Origin: Bolinopsis microptera
Lineage: Eukaryota; Ctenophora; Tentaculata; Lobata; Bolinopsidae
Assembly: GCF_026151205.1 (NCBI RefSeq)
Contig: NC_087077.1
Span: 17,275,475 to 17,339,474, forward strand
Length of the DNA: 64,000 nucleotides
Reading direction: 5' to 3'
Both the position numbers and the translations under genes were made by a program. Below are positions 1 to 59,635 of this stretch, in pieces. The notes beneath the pieces were generated by a model. That model did no database searches and had not been told where the DNA came from. It saw nothing but the letters and a program-made list of their open reading frames with translations. Position 1 is the first letter of the stretch. Each line of letters opens with the position of its first letter.

Positions 1-2771
1 ATAACTGACAGATGAAAATCGATCCGTACGGAAAAATATTGGCCCGTCTGGATAAATGGAAAGTCAAATCTGCGGTATGTGAAAACTGGTGTTTGAGCCT
101 GTGAGCCACGTTTCAGCTACCATATTTGGTTAATTTTTTGTGAGTTACCAGGAGTTACTAGGTTGCTAGGTTACCTGGTTACTAGGCTGTTTTTCCCATG
201 TTTTCAAATGATACCGGCTATTTTGGCCACCATGACCACTGTCTAGGTTACCAGCACATTATTTGCGGACTTGTTTTACTTATATTAATTCGATATTCCA
301 ATTAGCTCTTGGTGCCCCATCTTTTTGCACAAGAACACATTTGCTATTTGCTAATTGTTATTCAGTTATTACCAAACTCAGTTTGATAATTCGTACTTTA
401 GTGTGGGAAACTTCGTGAATCGTGATCCTGCCATATTATCACGTTACAGTGGTGAAACGTACATAGTTATAAACAACATTAAAATCTTGTACTTATACTT
501 CATGGTACCTCAAAAGGGAACAGTTCAGCGATCAAAAAGATAGTAGCACAGTGGCGTAACGTTGCATGTTCGCGCCCCCTCCCCCTCTTAAACTAGAAAG
601 GTAAAATTGACAGCATAGGTGATTTTAAAGGATACGCCGGAAAAATCTCTAAAATCATCATACCTATTTACCTGATATGAATGACCCCTCTTGTCAATCC
701 GCCGAAGCTTTGATCGAAGATTCGGCATAGAGAGAGGCTGGCACTGTAAATAAATTTTATATCAACAAGCTTATCTTCCAAGAAACTTATCTACATGTAT
801 TTTTTATCAATAATCGCATACCATGATGACCCGGTTGTGTGTGATTGTTTTTACTTTTTGTGTATTTATTCAATAAAATTATGCACCATGTTTTTTACTG
901 ATAACGACTCTCTAACTTTCACATTGATTAATTTAAAGTCACGTCAAATCTATCCACATTCTTGAACCATGAAATATTTACCTCCTCTACCATTAGTGAC
1001 TCCCCTTAATCCTTTAACATTAATGGTAATCCTACACAGTACACACTAACCTGTCTCAAATTTTACCTAGTATACAGCTCCCTGCCTTCTTCTGTGACGT
1101 CATCTAATTTAGGGCAACCTCTCATATGGCACCGTGCTGGAGTTCTTTGATAGTAAGAATTATATATTAAGGGCTGGAATCAAAGGTTGTTCCGGTTGGC
1201 TACGGAGGCTTGTGTTTGGGGTGTTTTCATCCGATAATTGAACATAACCAGTCAACCCTTGTGTTGAAACAGTTAGGAGGGTTAGACTAATCTAAATAGA
1301 TAACTTTGGAAACAGTTATCAAGATAACTGCTCTTTGCAAGTTGAACAATTTTTTAATCACAGAGCATGGCCATACTAGGTATTTGGAGGCCTAAGTAAC
1401 AAAAGTCTATAGTTTTATACGTTTTTCTTGACGCAAATCTGATTGGTCTGCAGAAGCCGATTAGCCGCAATTTTATGACTATGACCTGCTTAACCAACTA
1501 TCAATTGTTGACAAACTATCAATTGATTTTCTTGGACGATACCTCGCCTTAAAGCTTCAACACCGGGGTGTCCAGAGTTATATTAATAGTAATGATAATA
1601 TTTCTATTCGCAGTTGTTATATTAGTCACACACAGTTATTGGTCACATGTTAATTTGGTCACATGTTATTGGTCACATGTTAATTTGGTCTCACGAAACC
1701 ATTGATCTACAGAGATCAGAACTTTGTCAGTTTTGATCCTAGAGGGATTCTGCATGATAGATGATTGAAACCAAATCAGTAAAATTGGTTTTTATTAATT
1801 TACCTTGCTATATGACGACGAGTGTATTCCTTTACTGGTTACCGAGTTACTCCTCCTTGCCACCTCATATAGAAAATTTGTTACATTCAATAGGATAAAG
1901 AGACCAAGAAGAATACGTACTTTATTATTTATTGTTATATTTTATAGTTCATTATATTTATAATTTCCGAATTATATTTTATTTTATTTGTGTGTTTTAA
2001 CGATGGTTTTATAGTATAAGCCATGATGATGATTGATATAATATACCAGATAGAATATATGGCTTTTCTCACAACCCAATAAAATCAGCCATTTAAAACT
2101 AACCGAATCAATTATTCAATGAAAGAAAACGGCGATTTTCTGATGAGGGAAGGTCCCCACATAGGTAACTATAGTTACACGTTTCAGAATCTCTCACCCC
2201 TACTCCTCCTCCTACTCCTCCTACTACTACTTTTTAACTTTGCATTACTTTCATTAGTGCGGTTTGGCATCTAAATATTGTTGTAACATCTAAATTCTAA
2301 ATAATAATATTGTTTTGTTTGGACTTCAGTAACGAAGTTATTAATACGACATTAAGTGATTAAGACGTCTACCGTAGATGAATATGTTACAAATATTTTG
2401 ACTTACAATACGCCGTAATACTGATGAATTTTCTTTGTCGTTTGGAACTTTCCGTGACAAAACTAATTTCATACGGCAAAGCCAAAACTTCACTTATAAT
2501 AATTGCGAGACACCTTTTGTATAGATATTTTATTTTGATTGTTACCGGGTACTGTAGATTGTAGAAGCTTTATAAGAATATCCCGGTGAAAGTTTCTAGA
2601 AAGTTTGTCGCTATTTTGATTAGTGAAAGTTCTGGTTATTATCAAAGAGGTTGGGTGAAACTTACTCCTTAATAGTTCAGGAAGAAAACCTAGTAGTAAT
2701 CCGTTGATGGCTATCGGCATTATTGAACTCTGTATTATATCTTACAATGCAGATCATCATTCCGCTGGTAA
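1..2771. other. Upstream intergenic sequence, no gene recognised
   Basis: AT-rich sequence without a convincing exon. The longest open frames (about 60-76 codons) lack splice context and coding character. It holds a small cluster of GGTTAC/AGTTAC words at about 143-190 that resembles the 55-bp array downstream. It also holds a short palindromic element at 624-660 and a local duplication of GGTCACATGTTA words at about 1637-1690. Untranslated exons of the EF-hand gene could lie here but cannot be seen. Confidence 0.5.
624..660. repeat. Short dispersed hairpin repeat (copy 1)
   Basis: Starts with GATTTTAAAG and ends with CTCTAAAATC, so its ends are near-perfect inverted repeats around a core containing GGATACGCCGG. 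A second copy, with GGATACACCGG in the core, lies at about 54478-54513 next to a TA-flanked element. Two diverged copies 54 kb apart suggest a small dispersed repeat family. Confidence 0.5.
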
Positions 2772-3842
2772 AATCTAGGTGACGTCTAGTGAGACGTTGC
2801 TAGGTTACCTGTTACTAGGCAACAAGATATAGGTGACGTCTAGTGAGACGTTGCTAGGTTACCTGGTTACTAGGCAACAAGATCTAGGTGACGTCTAGTG
2901 AGACGTTGCTAGGTTACCTGGTTACTAGGCAACAAGATCTAGGTGACGTCTAGTGAGACGTTGCTAGGTTACCTGGTTACTAGACAACAAGATCTAGGTG
3001 ACGTCTAGTGAGACGTTGCTAGGTTACCTGGTTACTAGGCAACAAGATCTAGGTGACGTCTAGTGAGACGTTGCTAGGTTACCTGTTACTAGGCAACAAG
3101 ATATAGGTGACGTCTAGTGAGACGTTGCTAGGTTACCTGGTTACTAGGCAACAAGATCTAGGTGACGTCTAGTGAGACGTTGCTAGGTTACCTGGTTACT
3201 AGGCAACAAGATCTAGGTGACGTCTAGTGAGACGTTGCTAGGTTACCTGGTTACTAGACAACAAGATCTAGGTGACGTCTAGTGAGACGTTGCTAGGTTA
3301 CCTGGTTACTAGGCAACAAGATCTAGGTGACGTCTAGTGAGACATTGCTAGGTTACCTGGTTACTAGGCAACAAGATCTAGGTGACGTCTAGTGAGACGT
3401 TGCTAGGTTACCTGGTTACTAGGCAACAAGATCTAGGTGACGTCTAGTGAGACGTTGCTAGGTTACCTGGTTACTAGGCAACAAGATCTAGGTGACGTCT
3501 TGTGAGACGTTGCTAGGTTACCTGGTTACTAGGCAACAAGATCTAGGTGACGTCTTGTGAGACGTTGCTAGGTTACCTGGTTACTAGGCAACAAGATCTA
3601 GGTGACGTCTAGTGAGACGTTGCTAGGTTACCTGGTTACTAGGCAACAAGATCTAGATGACGTCTAGTGAGACGTTGCTAGGTTACCTGGTTACTAGGCA
3701 ACAAGATCTAGGTGACGTCTAGTGAGACGTTGCTAGGTTACCTGGTTACTAGGCAACAAGATCTAGGTGACGTCTAGTGAGACGTTGCTAGGTTACCTGG
3801 TTACTAGGCAACAAGATCTAGGTGACGTCTAGTGAGACGTTG
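2772..3842 (+). repeat. 55-bp minisatellite, about 19 copies
   Basis: Head-to-tail units of 55 bp, each with GACGTCTAGTGAGACGTT followed by GCTAGGTTACCTGGTTAC and TAGGCAACAAGATCTAGG. Two units lack one G (54 bp). Each unit has two imperfect palindromes (GACGTC...GACGTT and GTTGCTAGG...CTAGGCAAC). Private variants recur exactly 274 bp apart: GATATAGG at 2826 and 3100, and TAGACAAC at about 2981 and 3255. This shows a five-unit block was duplicated within the array. No coding meaning is apparent. Confidence 0.95.
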
Positions 3843-5913
3843 TTGTATTTGATATAGGTATAATGCTTTTGGACACGAAGGGAAACGCACAACGTAAGGC
3901 TTGAAATCTTCGTAAAACTACATCATTAGAGGCTAGAGCCTCAAATTGTTTGTTCTATAGTAGTGTTGAAAGTATTAAATATAGGTTATAGAATATAGGG
4001 TCTAGTGTCTAGTGTCGACCTGATCCGGCGCCTGTTGCTCTATTTACTTACCTAATGTTCATCTGCTGATCCCTACAAAAAAGTCCTTATGGGGTCGTTC
4101 ACATATTACGTAATCACTTTTTGGACAATTTTAAACCCCCTCCGTTATCAGTTTTACACAAAGCTATTGTGTCAAAATTACACTAGAGTAATCATTTGGA
4201 AACCCCCCTCCCCCTCGGTTGATTACATAATTTATGTGAACTACCCCTAACTATGGTAACTTGTAGTGTAACTATGGTAACTAGTAGTGTAACTATGGAA
4301 ACCTCCCCCCCCCCCCCCCCCCCTCGGCTATAATATAAGCACATACTGACTTACATTCTTGAGGACGAATGCTCCAATGTTGCCAATTAACTTACGTTTT
4401 TGTTTTGCATAGTTATATATCTATTACAATGACATTAATACGATTACCGATTCCTATTATAACGTTGTTTATTTTTATTTAAATGCCAAGAAGAACAGTG
4501 CGAATTTTAATTGTGATCAGTTTATCATGCGGGTAATTTTCATTTAAAGAGTCCTTTCATGAAATGAAATGAATGATGCATTGTTTCAATTGTCTTCCTT
4601 TAATTATGTAATTATGTAATAGAGTTTATTACGTGCGGATCTGATTGAATTTAAAACTTAGTGTAATTACTAATGAAGGTGTACCTACCCCTTACGGTCG
4701 CATGATACGTTTATTGATGCTGTTCACTTGTAGCTCCGCTTCGAAAAACTCTCCGGAAGGTTTTACACGTGAGAAACTACTAAGGTTTACCATGGTTTTG
4801 TAATCGATTTGTGATATCTTAAATTAAAAATGAGTCCTAAAGTTTCAGCACATCAAGAGACTATCTTAATTAGGTATTTAGCTTTTCTTTTGATTCAGAT
4901 TCTTCTTGAAAAATATGTTTTATAATTCATAATACTTTTTTAATAATTCATTCTCTTTTAACCGCGTTAATCTGGGTTTTAACTTGAAGCTTGGTCCTTT
5001 GTGGCTCTTCTCAGGCTCTTCAGGAATGCCCATAGTTACACTACTAGTTACCATAGTTACACTACTAGGTACCAAGTACACTACGAGGGCGAAGGTTGAA
5101 TGATGTCGGAACAATAGAAATAGTTGTAACTCTGTCTCACTAATCATTGCCATGGCCTAACTCAGCAGTTTCCATATATTTATGCGACAGTTCGGTTTTT
5201 AAACAAGCTTATTTCATCACTCAAATGGCAGTAAGATACTGTTTGTCATCATGTTTCTAATTCCCAGTTCTAGTTGGGAACTCAGTGTCTGTGTAGATTG
5301 ACCATAATATTTAGGATTTTGAATGCACAACACCTATTATTTCTCTCTTTCTTTAAGACCACGTCTTGCACTTATCAAGTATCCTCACAGATGTTTTTGG
5401 TAGTTTACTATATATGTCATATCAACTAATTGCCGACAATTTGGTTTGTTTATAGTCAAGGAAGAGCACAAAGAGGTTTAATCCTTCCCCTGCAGTCCTG
5501 ATACACAGCAGGAACCTGGATTACTGTTATCCAGATCTCTTTGTACTGGCTACACTTTGCGTTTCCATGAAAGCTTTACGAAATCCTTTGCTACAATTTT
5601 CCAACGCTTTACGAAATCCTTTGCTACACTTTTCCAAATGACCATTAGCCCAACTGGGTCCAGGATAAAGGTTACTAGCCAACAGGATACTGGAAATTAG
5701 AAATTTCTGTCGGAAATTTTCTTTATTAAGCACTCTTCTCAATTTACCCCTATAAATTCTTCATATTTTCTTGATGCGCTCCTTGACGTTTAGAATTGAC
5801 TTTGAAACGAAAATGTTCTTTACAAGTTTGTTGCCCCAGTTCCCTGCATTGTTCGCATCTCACCTGATCACTGATTACAATTATATTACTGAAAAATATC
5901 CTTCTCTCTTCAG
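3843..5913. other. Sequence just upstream of the first recognised EF-hand exon
   Basis: No exon is recognised. Features seen are a run of 19 C at 4305-4323, paired AACTATGGTAACT words at 4252-4300 and 5035-5075, and a two-copy 36-bp tandem repeat at about 5570-5640 built on GCTTTACGAAATCCTTTGCT. Open frames of 71-82 codons on the - strand at 5527-5998 overlap that repeat and the real + strand exon. They look like chance frames. Confidence 0.5.
4305..4323 (+). repeat. Homopolymer C tract (19 nt)
   Basis: Uninterrupted C run directly after AACTATGGAAACCT. The opposite strand is a G run that could form a G-quadruplex. Confidence 0.9.
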
Positions 5914-5918
5914 GTAAC

Positions 5919-54701
<48,783 letters not shown>

Positions 54702-55195
54702 TAGACCTCTTCATTAATAATTCAGATGATTTTATAGTGTTGTATATTGTGTTATTTTCGAGAATGCTATTCCGGAAAAAGATTGAAGGAGCGAGGTGAA
54801 GGTCGTGTGATAGAATTGTGGGACACTACTTAGCAACTTAGTAACCATGGCAACTGTACAGTTGGATCATTGTAACATCGAGGGAATATACAGCATTCAG
54901 AAAAATTCAGCAAATGAGACTGTGTTTGGTTTTAGATTCAGCAACGGCTCGAGCAGGAAGTAGTAACCTAGTAGCCATGGTAACCAGCAGGAAGAACGGC
55001 CAACAAGTCTCTGAACTTATCATTATTTAGCGAGAACAAATGCTCTCAGAAATTGCTTCGGCCTCTTGTATGATGATATTGAAAGAGAGATATGTAACTA
55101 TAGTAACCACATGTAACTATAGTAACCACATGTTATTGGTCACGAGGCAGTCCAGATCTTCCTTTTAGATCACATCGCAGAACCTCTAACTTGAA

Positions 55196-55743
55196 ATTAA
55201 AGTTAAAACGTACATATTGATTTTATATCTTGTTTCCATAGCTGTGATATAAAGCAGTTACAGAGAAAAATTCTCGAAAGCTATTCTAAAATAATTTATT
55301 TCTCTAGAGATGTAGTTCCTGTATATTCACGCACTTTTTATCGCTTTTCTATGTAACATAATATATTGCTCAACACGTTCCTAAACCATGTTTTGGCCAC
55401 TGTAAACCCCAAACCCCTCATTATACCCATCACTATACCCCTCATTATACCCATCACTATACCCATCACTATACCCCTCAATATACCCCTCAATATTCAT
55501 CACTATACCCCTCACTATACCCCTCAATATTCATCACTACACCCATCACTATACCCCTCACTAAACCCCTCACTATACACATTTCAAAATACCTCCCCAA
55601 ACGTTGGATTACATAGTATTAGTAGTATGTGTACTATCTCTTACTGTTTACAAAGTTATGAGATTCTAAAAATATAGCTGTACGTTTATTTAATGGACAG
55701 AAACTGACAAGGAGGACTTGTTAGACAAAGTTAAGATAATAAA
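55196..55743 (+). promoter_or_regulatory. Candidate polyadenylation signals of the EF-hand gene
   Basis: No AATAAA lies close to the stop codon. The nearest hexamers are ATTAAA at 55196-55201 (about 495 nt past the stop) and AATAAA at 55738-55743 (about 1,040 nt). Either could end the transcript, and neither has other support. Confidence 0.25.
55417..55580 (+). repeat. CACTATACCC-type short tandem repeat
   Basis: About 13 degenerate units of 12-13 bp (CACTATACCCCT, CACTATACCCAT, CAATATTCAT). Confidence 0.8.
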
Positions 55744-56694
55744 TGAGAGGAGAGATGAAAAACTTAATCGATTGCTGATTTAATTTGTCTCCCTTAAGTT
55801 TAAGATGGTTTAGATTAGCTTTTAGAATATGTCTACTTTTCAGTTACGACCCTGAATAATAATGATAATGTTAATGTTCAACATTTTGTAACTTTTGTAT
55901 ATGTATTATGACATGTCTTAGGATGTGAGTCTTATTTTAGGTTTACCATGTAAACTTTTATCATTGATCATTATCAGGGGTGTAGGAAGCCCTACATTAT
56001 GATAGTGTTAAAACAATCAAAGTGTTTTCTCTTATTTTTTCCTGATCCATCAAGCCGTAGTACATACATATTGCATTATGACTCAAAGTGCCGAAGTTGT
56101 AGGATTATAACATGTAACATATAGCATACCAGGACGCGCGCCGAGTTGGACTCGTCGACGGTCCTAATATATGGAACAAAAATTTTACGAGTATCACCCG
56201 TTAACCGTTAAATATGGTATAGGCATAGCTTTGCGACCGTGCGTGCGAGCGAGCAAACATACATACGTGCCAAATAAAAAGACGTTTATTGTTGACGGAT
56301 GTAACTCGTCCAAATTTCTTAGAAGTTGGAAGTAGCGCGAGCGCGCGCCACTTTCTACTCGAAATGGCACTCTTTGAAATACGTTTTGATCGATTTTAAT
56401 ATGACGTGAGGGGTGGCTTCCTCCAATTGTTGATTCACTTAAAATTAAATAAGTATAACAAAATACACTCCACCACTAGAAGTAAAAATTGAAAATATTT
56501 GGATAATACTATAACTAGTATCAAAACATTTTTATAGAATTTATTTGCATCATAAACAAATAATATGACAATCACATCTATTATTAATTTAAAAGCTTTT
56601 ATAAAATTTTTATAAAATCTCTCGAACATAAAAGTTGGAAATAACAATTTGGCGAAATCGACTAAATTCAAAATTGTAACTTTTTCAATTCATA

Positions 56695-57551
56695 GTAGAG
56701 GCTCTTACGGGCAAAAAGACGTGTTTTCTGCTACGAGTTTAGAGACCTAACCGCTAATTGGACACAATAGTATGATGTCTAAGGATCGATAATATGTTAA
56801 GAAGTATAAATTTGGCCTTATTAGTCACGTGCTATACCAATGCGCGTTTTAAACTTTGACAGTCTATTACTCTAAGGCAAATAAAGTAATTATATCCATA
56901 TTTTGTCAGCAATAAGATCACATTATTTTCTATTTAGTGTGAAAATATGAGCTAGAACGGACATAATCTCGCTGAGTTATAGCTGTTTGAAATTTATGAT
57001 GAACGCGCGGGTGCCAATTGATAACAACTAAATGCTTTTGCGCGTAGTGCGCGTCGAAAATTTGGCAAAAACGCTTGCGGAGTGACAATATTCAAACTTC
57101 GATTAAGTATATGAAGTGGGTACTTCTCTGAAAGGAAAAATTTAGGCAAACACGATGTGACTATTTTTGGGTTGATTTAATACAACTGCAAAAAATTATT
57201 CAAACTTAAAGCAAAAAAGTCAAAATTTTTACCACTTTTTTGGATTTTTACCTCAGAACAAATAGAGGGATTTGTTTTATTTTTATACAATCTTGTGCGG
57301 CTGTCTTTTAGCTATCTTTATGCAAGTTTTGCCGACATGCCAACAAAATTAACTTGCTCAAAATATCAAAAAACATGGTTTTTTGGCCTATTTTTGGCCC
57401 AAAAATCGGTTTTTTGCGATTTTACCCCAGAACAATCAGTCCAATCATCTTGAAACCACTTTCAATCGATTCTACGGTCAAAAATACGTCTAGTAAGGTG
57501 TATCTGGGGTCCCTAACGTATCGAGCAGACAATGCCCGTAAGAGCCTCTAC
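56695..57551. mobile_element. 857-bp TA-flanked inverted-repeat element
   Basis: Perfect 19-bp ends GTAGAGGCTCTTACGGGCA (56695-56713) and complement (57533-57551), each next to TA. The ends differ from the CCTTAC family, so this is a second family of short inverted-repeat elements. The interior is AT-rich with repeated CAAAAATCGG and TTTTGGCCCAAAA words and no long frame. Confidence 0.78.
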
Positions 57552-57569
57552 TATCAGATCTCAGAGTGA

Positions 57570-57715
57570 TTGATACTTGTATCACGTGGTGACCCCCACT
57601 GTCGCTTCACTATAGTAGAGTTTCTACGATAGTAGAGTTTCTACGATACAGGGGGAGCCGCGCACTCGTGCGCGGCGGGTCATACACCGTATGACAAATT
57701 GATACCACACGTCGA
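57570..57715 (+). repeat. Block repeated at 58193-58385 (copy 1)
   Basis: Starts CTTGTATCACGTGGTGACCC and continues through two GTAGAGTTTCTAC palindromes and GTGCGCGGCGGGTCATACA. A direct second copy with an inserted middle segment begins at 58193. It links the elements on either side. Confidence 0.75.
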
Positions 57716-57719
57716 TCGT

Positions 57720-58082
57720 GCTAAATCACTCTACAGTCGATCTTCGAGATTGTTCTAAAATGGCCCTCGACAGTTGAAACCAACTTCAATCGATTTATTT
57801 TCGGACGCTGATTCCGATTCACCCCCATGACATAGGGTTAAAATGCTCCCCTGACGAGATATTGGCGAAAAACTGCCTCGATCACGTGATATGACCGAAT
57901 AAGAAAGTAAGTCTAATTCCTCGTTAGGGTTAGGACTTCAGCATATGCTTTTGTTAAGGATTGGGTTAGGGTTAGGGTCGGGATCAAATTTGAGGGTTAG
58001 GGTTTCAAATAGTCGTTCAGGGCCAGCTAGAGAACGGGTTGAAAAAGTCACGTGACAGTCGAGTGTAGAGTGATTAATCATC
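57720..58082. mobile_element. About 360-bp inverted-repeat element with telomere-like core (copy A)
   Basis: Ends CTAAATCACTCTACAGTCGA and (complement of the right end) TTAATCACTCTACACTCGAC form imperfect inverted repeats. Inside are ATCACGTGAT and a tract of GGGTTA/TTAGGG words at about 57926-58010. No coding frame. A reverse-oriented relative lies at 58850-59200 and a fragment at 15180-15285. Confidence 0.65.
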
Positions 58083-58192
58083 ATCCACCACACGTACCAA
58101 TCGAGACTAGAGCCGATCTTCACCAGCCCCACACAGCTAGTTCACACTTCACTAATAGTAATAGGGTGGGTACTGCCGCTCCTACTAAATCT

Positions 58193-58385
58193 TGTATCAC
58201 GTGGTGACCCCCACTGTCGCTTCACTGTTACTGGGCCGCGCTCAGCCTGTCATTCCGCCTAATCTCTATTCGTTGTTTACCAACATTAAAGCCTGGGGTC
58301 CTCAGGTAACTTCACTGGTAGAGTTTCTACCGATACAGTTTTAGCCACGCACGAGTGCGCGGCGGGTCATACAACGTATGACAAA
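58193..58385 (+). repeat. Block repeated from 57570-57715 (copy 2)
   Basis: CTTGTATCACGTGGTGACCC is identical to copy 1. It is then interrupted by about 70 bp before GGTAGAGTTTCTACCGATAC and GTGCGCGGCGGGTCATACAA resume the match. Confidence 0.75.
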
Positions 58386-58777
58386 CTAAATCGCTCGCCC
58401 AAATTTTAAGAAAATTCTTGTGAAAAGGCCCTTTTGGTATGATTATGAAATTGATCTAAATTGGTGTATCTTTGGATGCTGATTCCGAATCACCCCCATG
58501 ACGTAGGGTAAAAATGCTTCCCTGGAGAGTTATGTGTTATGGGCAAAAAACCGTTTTGGTCACGTGACAGGCTAGTAAAACATGAATTCGATTGTTTAGG
58601 GCTCGGGTTAGGGTTAGGGTTGTGGTAAGGGTTATGAATATGGGATAGCTTCGGGGTTATGGTTAGTGTTAGGGTTGGGATTAGGGTTTAACTTTATGTA
58701 AAACCGTTTTGTACGGCTGTAAAAGTGTAAAACCATAAAAACCAAAGTCACGTGAAATTTTTGGGCGAGCGAATTAG
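58386..58777. mobile_element. 392-bp inverted-repeat element with telomere-like core (copy B)
   Basis: Ends CTAAATCGCTCGCCCAAA and (complement of right end) CTAATTCGCTCGCCCAAA are near-perfect inverted repeats. The left interior (GATTCCGAATCACCCCCATG) matches copy A directly. A degenerate TTAGGG tract covers about 58605-58690. Confidence 0.68.
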
Positions 58778-58849
58778 TAAGAGCCGGGAACTGCTGACTT
58801 GAAATTATTTGTGACTACTGATTGAAGCGGATGATGATTAATGATTAAT

Positions 58850-59200
58850 CACTCTATACTACACTCGTCTGTCACGTGACTTTTCAACCCGTTCTCTAAC
58901 TGGCCCTGAACGTCTATTCAAAACCCTAACCCTCTAATCTGATCATAACCCTGTCCCTAACCCAAAAGCATGATCAGCATATGCTGAAACCCCTAACGAT
59001 AAATTATACTCACTTCCTTATACGGTCATATCACGTGATAGAGACAGTTTTTCGCAAATATCTCGCCAGGTGAGCATTTTTACCCTATTTCAGGAGGGTT
59101 ATTCGGAATCAGCGTCCGAAAAAACATCGATCCAAATTGATTTCAACTGTCGGGGACCCTTTTAGAACAATCTCGAAGATCGACTGCAGAGTGAATTAGC
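58850..59200. mobile_element. About 350-bp inverted-repeat element (copy C, reverse orientation to copy A)
   Basis: Begins TTAATCACTCTATACTACAC and reads as the diverged reverse complement of 57720-58082, including CCCTAACCC words at 58920-58970 and AACAATCTCGAAGATCGACT near the end. With copy A it forms a 1.4-kb inverted arrangement. Confidence 0.65.
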
Positions 59201-59486
59201 ACGCTCGGACTGAAGATGTCCGAGACTAAACAGATATTGTTACCGTCCACTCTATCACGAGCTCTCTCGAGATATTCTATTAAAAACGCAAGATTCAGTT
59301 TGAGAGCAGCCACTCTAATCAAATTACAAAATTCTGATTTCAGTTTTCTACTAAGATCAAAGTGTTTTCTTTTCTTTTCCGTGACCTGAACATCTGAACA
59401 ATTTGACTTGTATTGCTCGATTGGAGAATCTTAGACCTGATCAAATAGTGCAGTTGTAACTTTACAGGTTACAACTGAAAATAAAC
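59201..59486. other. Spacer or 3' UTR of the - strand gene
   Basis: No repeat or exon recognised. I found no clear AATAAA complement here, so the 3' end of the - strand transcript is undefined. Confidence 0.5.
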
Positions 59487-59635
59487 TCAATCGTCCAAAA
59501 TAAGAGAATGTATGTATTTCTCTCCAGCAAGATGCGTGTCTCGTCTTCTCTTGAGTGCAGGGAACGGCACTTTGTACACCATGTGGGCGGTTAGTTTCGC
59601 TTTCGGTTCTGGTTCTCGTCTTCCTCTGGAACTGA
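59487..59635 (-). CDS. Unidentified gene, last exon
   Basis: Acceptor CAACTTTTCAG|TCAG|TTCC has two AGs 4 nt apart. Using the first gives 48 further residues, including MVYKVPFPALKRRRD, and stop at 59489-59487. Using the second shifts the frame to FPEEDENQNRKRN and an early stop. I prefer the longer, because its frame stays open and charged throughout, but both are possible. Confidence 0.65.

Larger units (their letters stand above)
54702..56690. other. 3' flank of the EF-hand gene
   Basis: Probably 3' UTR at first. It holds several ATAGTAACC and CCATGGTAACC words (54841-55138), and a 12-bp-like array of CACTATACCCCTC units at about 55417-55580. GC-rich words (GCGCGCGCC) lie near 56140 and 56340. 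No coding exon seen. Confidence 0.5.
57926..58970. repeat. Interstitial telomere-like tracts
   Basis: Degenerate TTAGGG runs at about 57926-58010 and 58605-58690, and CCCTAA runs at about 58920-58970. Each lies inside one of the 350-390 bp elements, so they most likely arrived as part of those elements and are not scars of chromosome fusion. They fit an animal-type telomere sequence. Confidence 0.7.

Noticed and set aside
2772-3842. CRISPR array
   Set aside because: The repeats are contiguous with no unique spacers, and the DNA is clearly eukaryotic. The same holds for every other array here.
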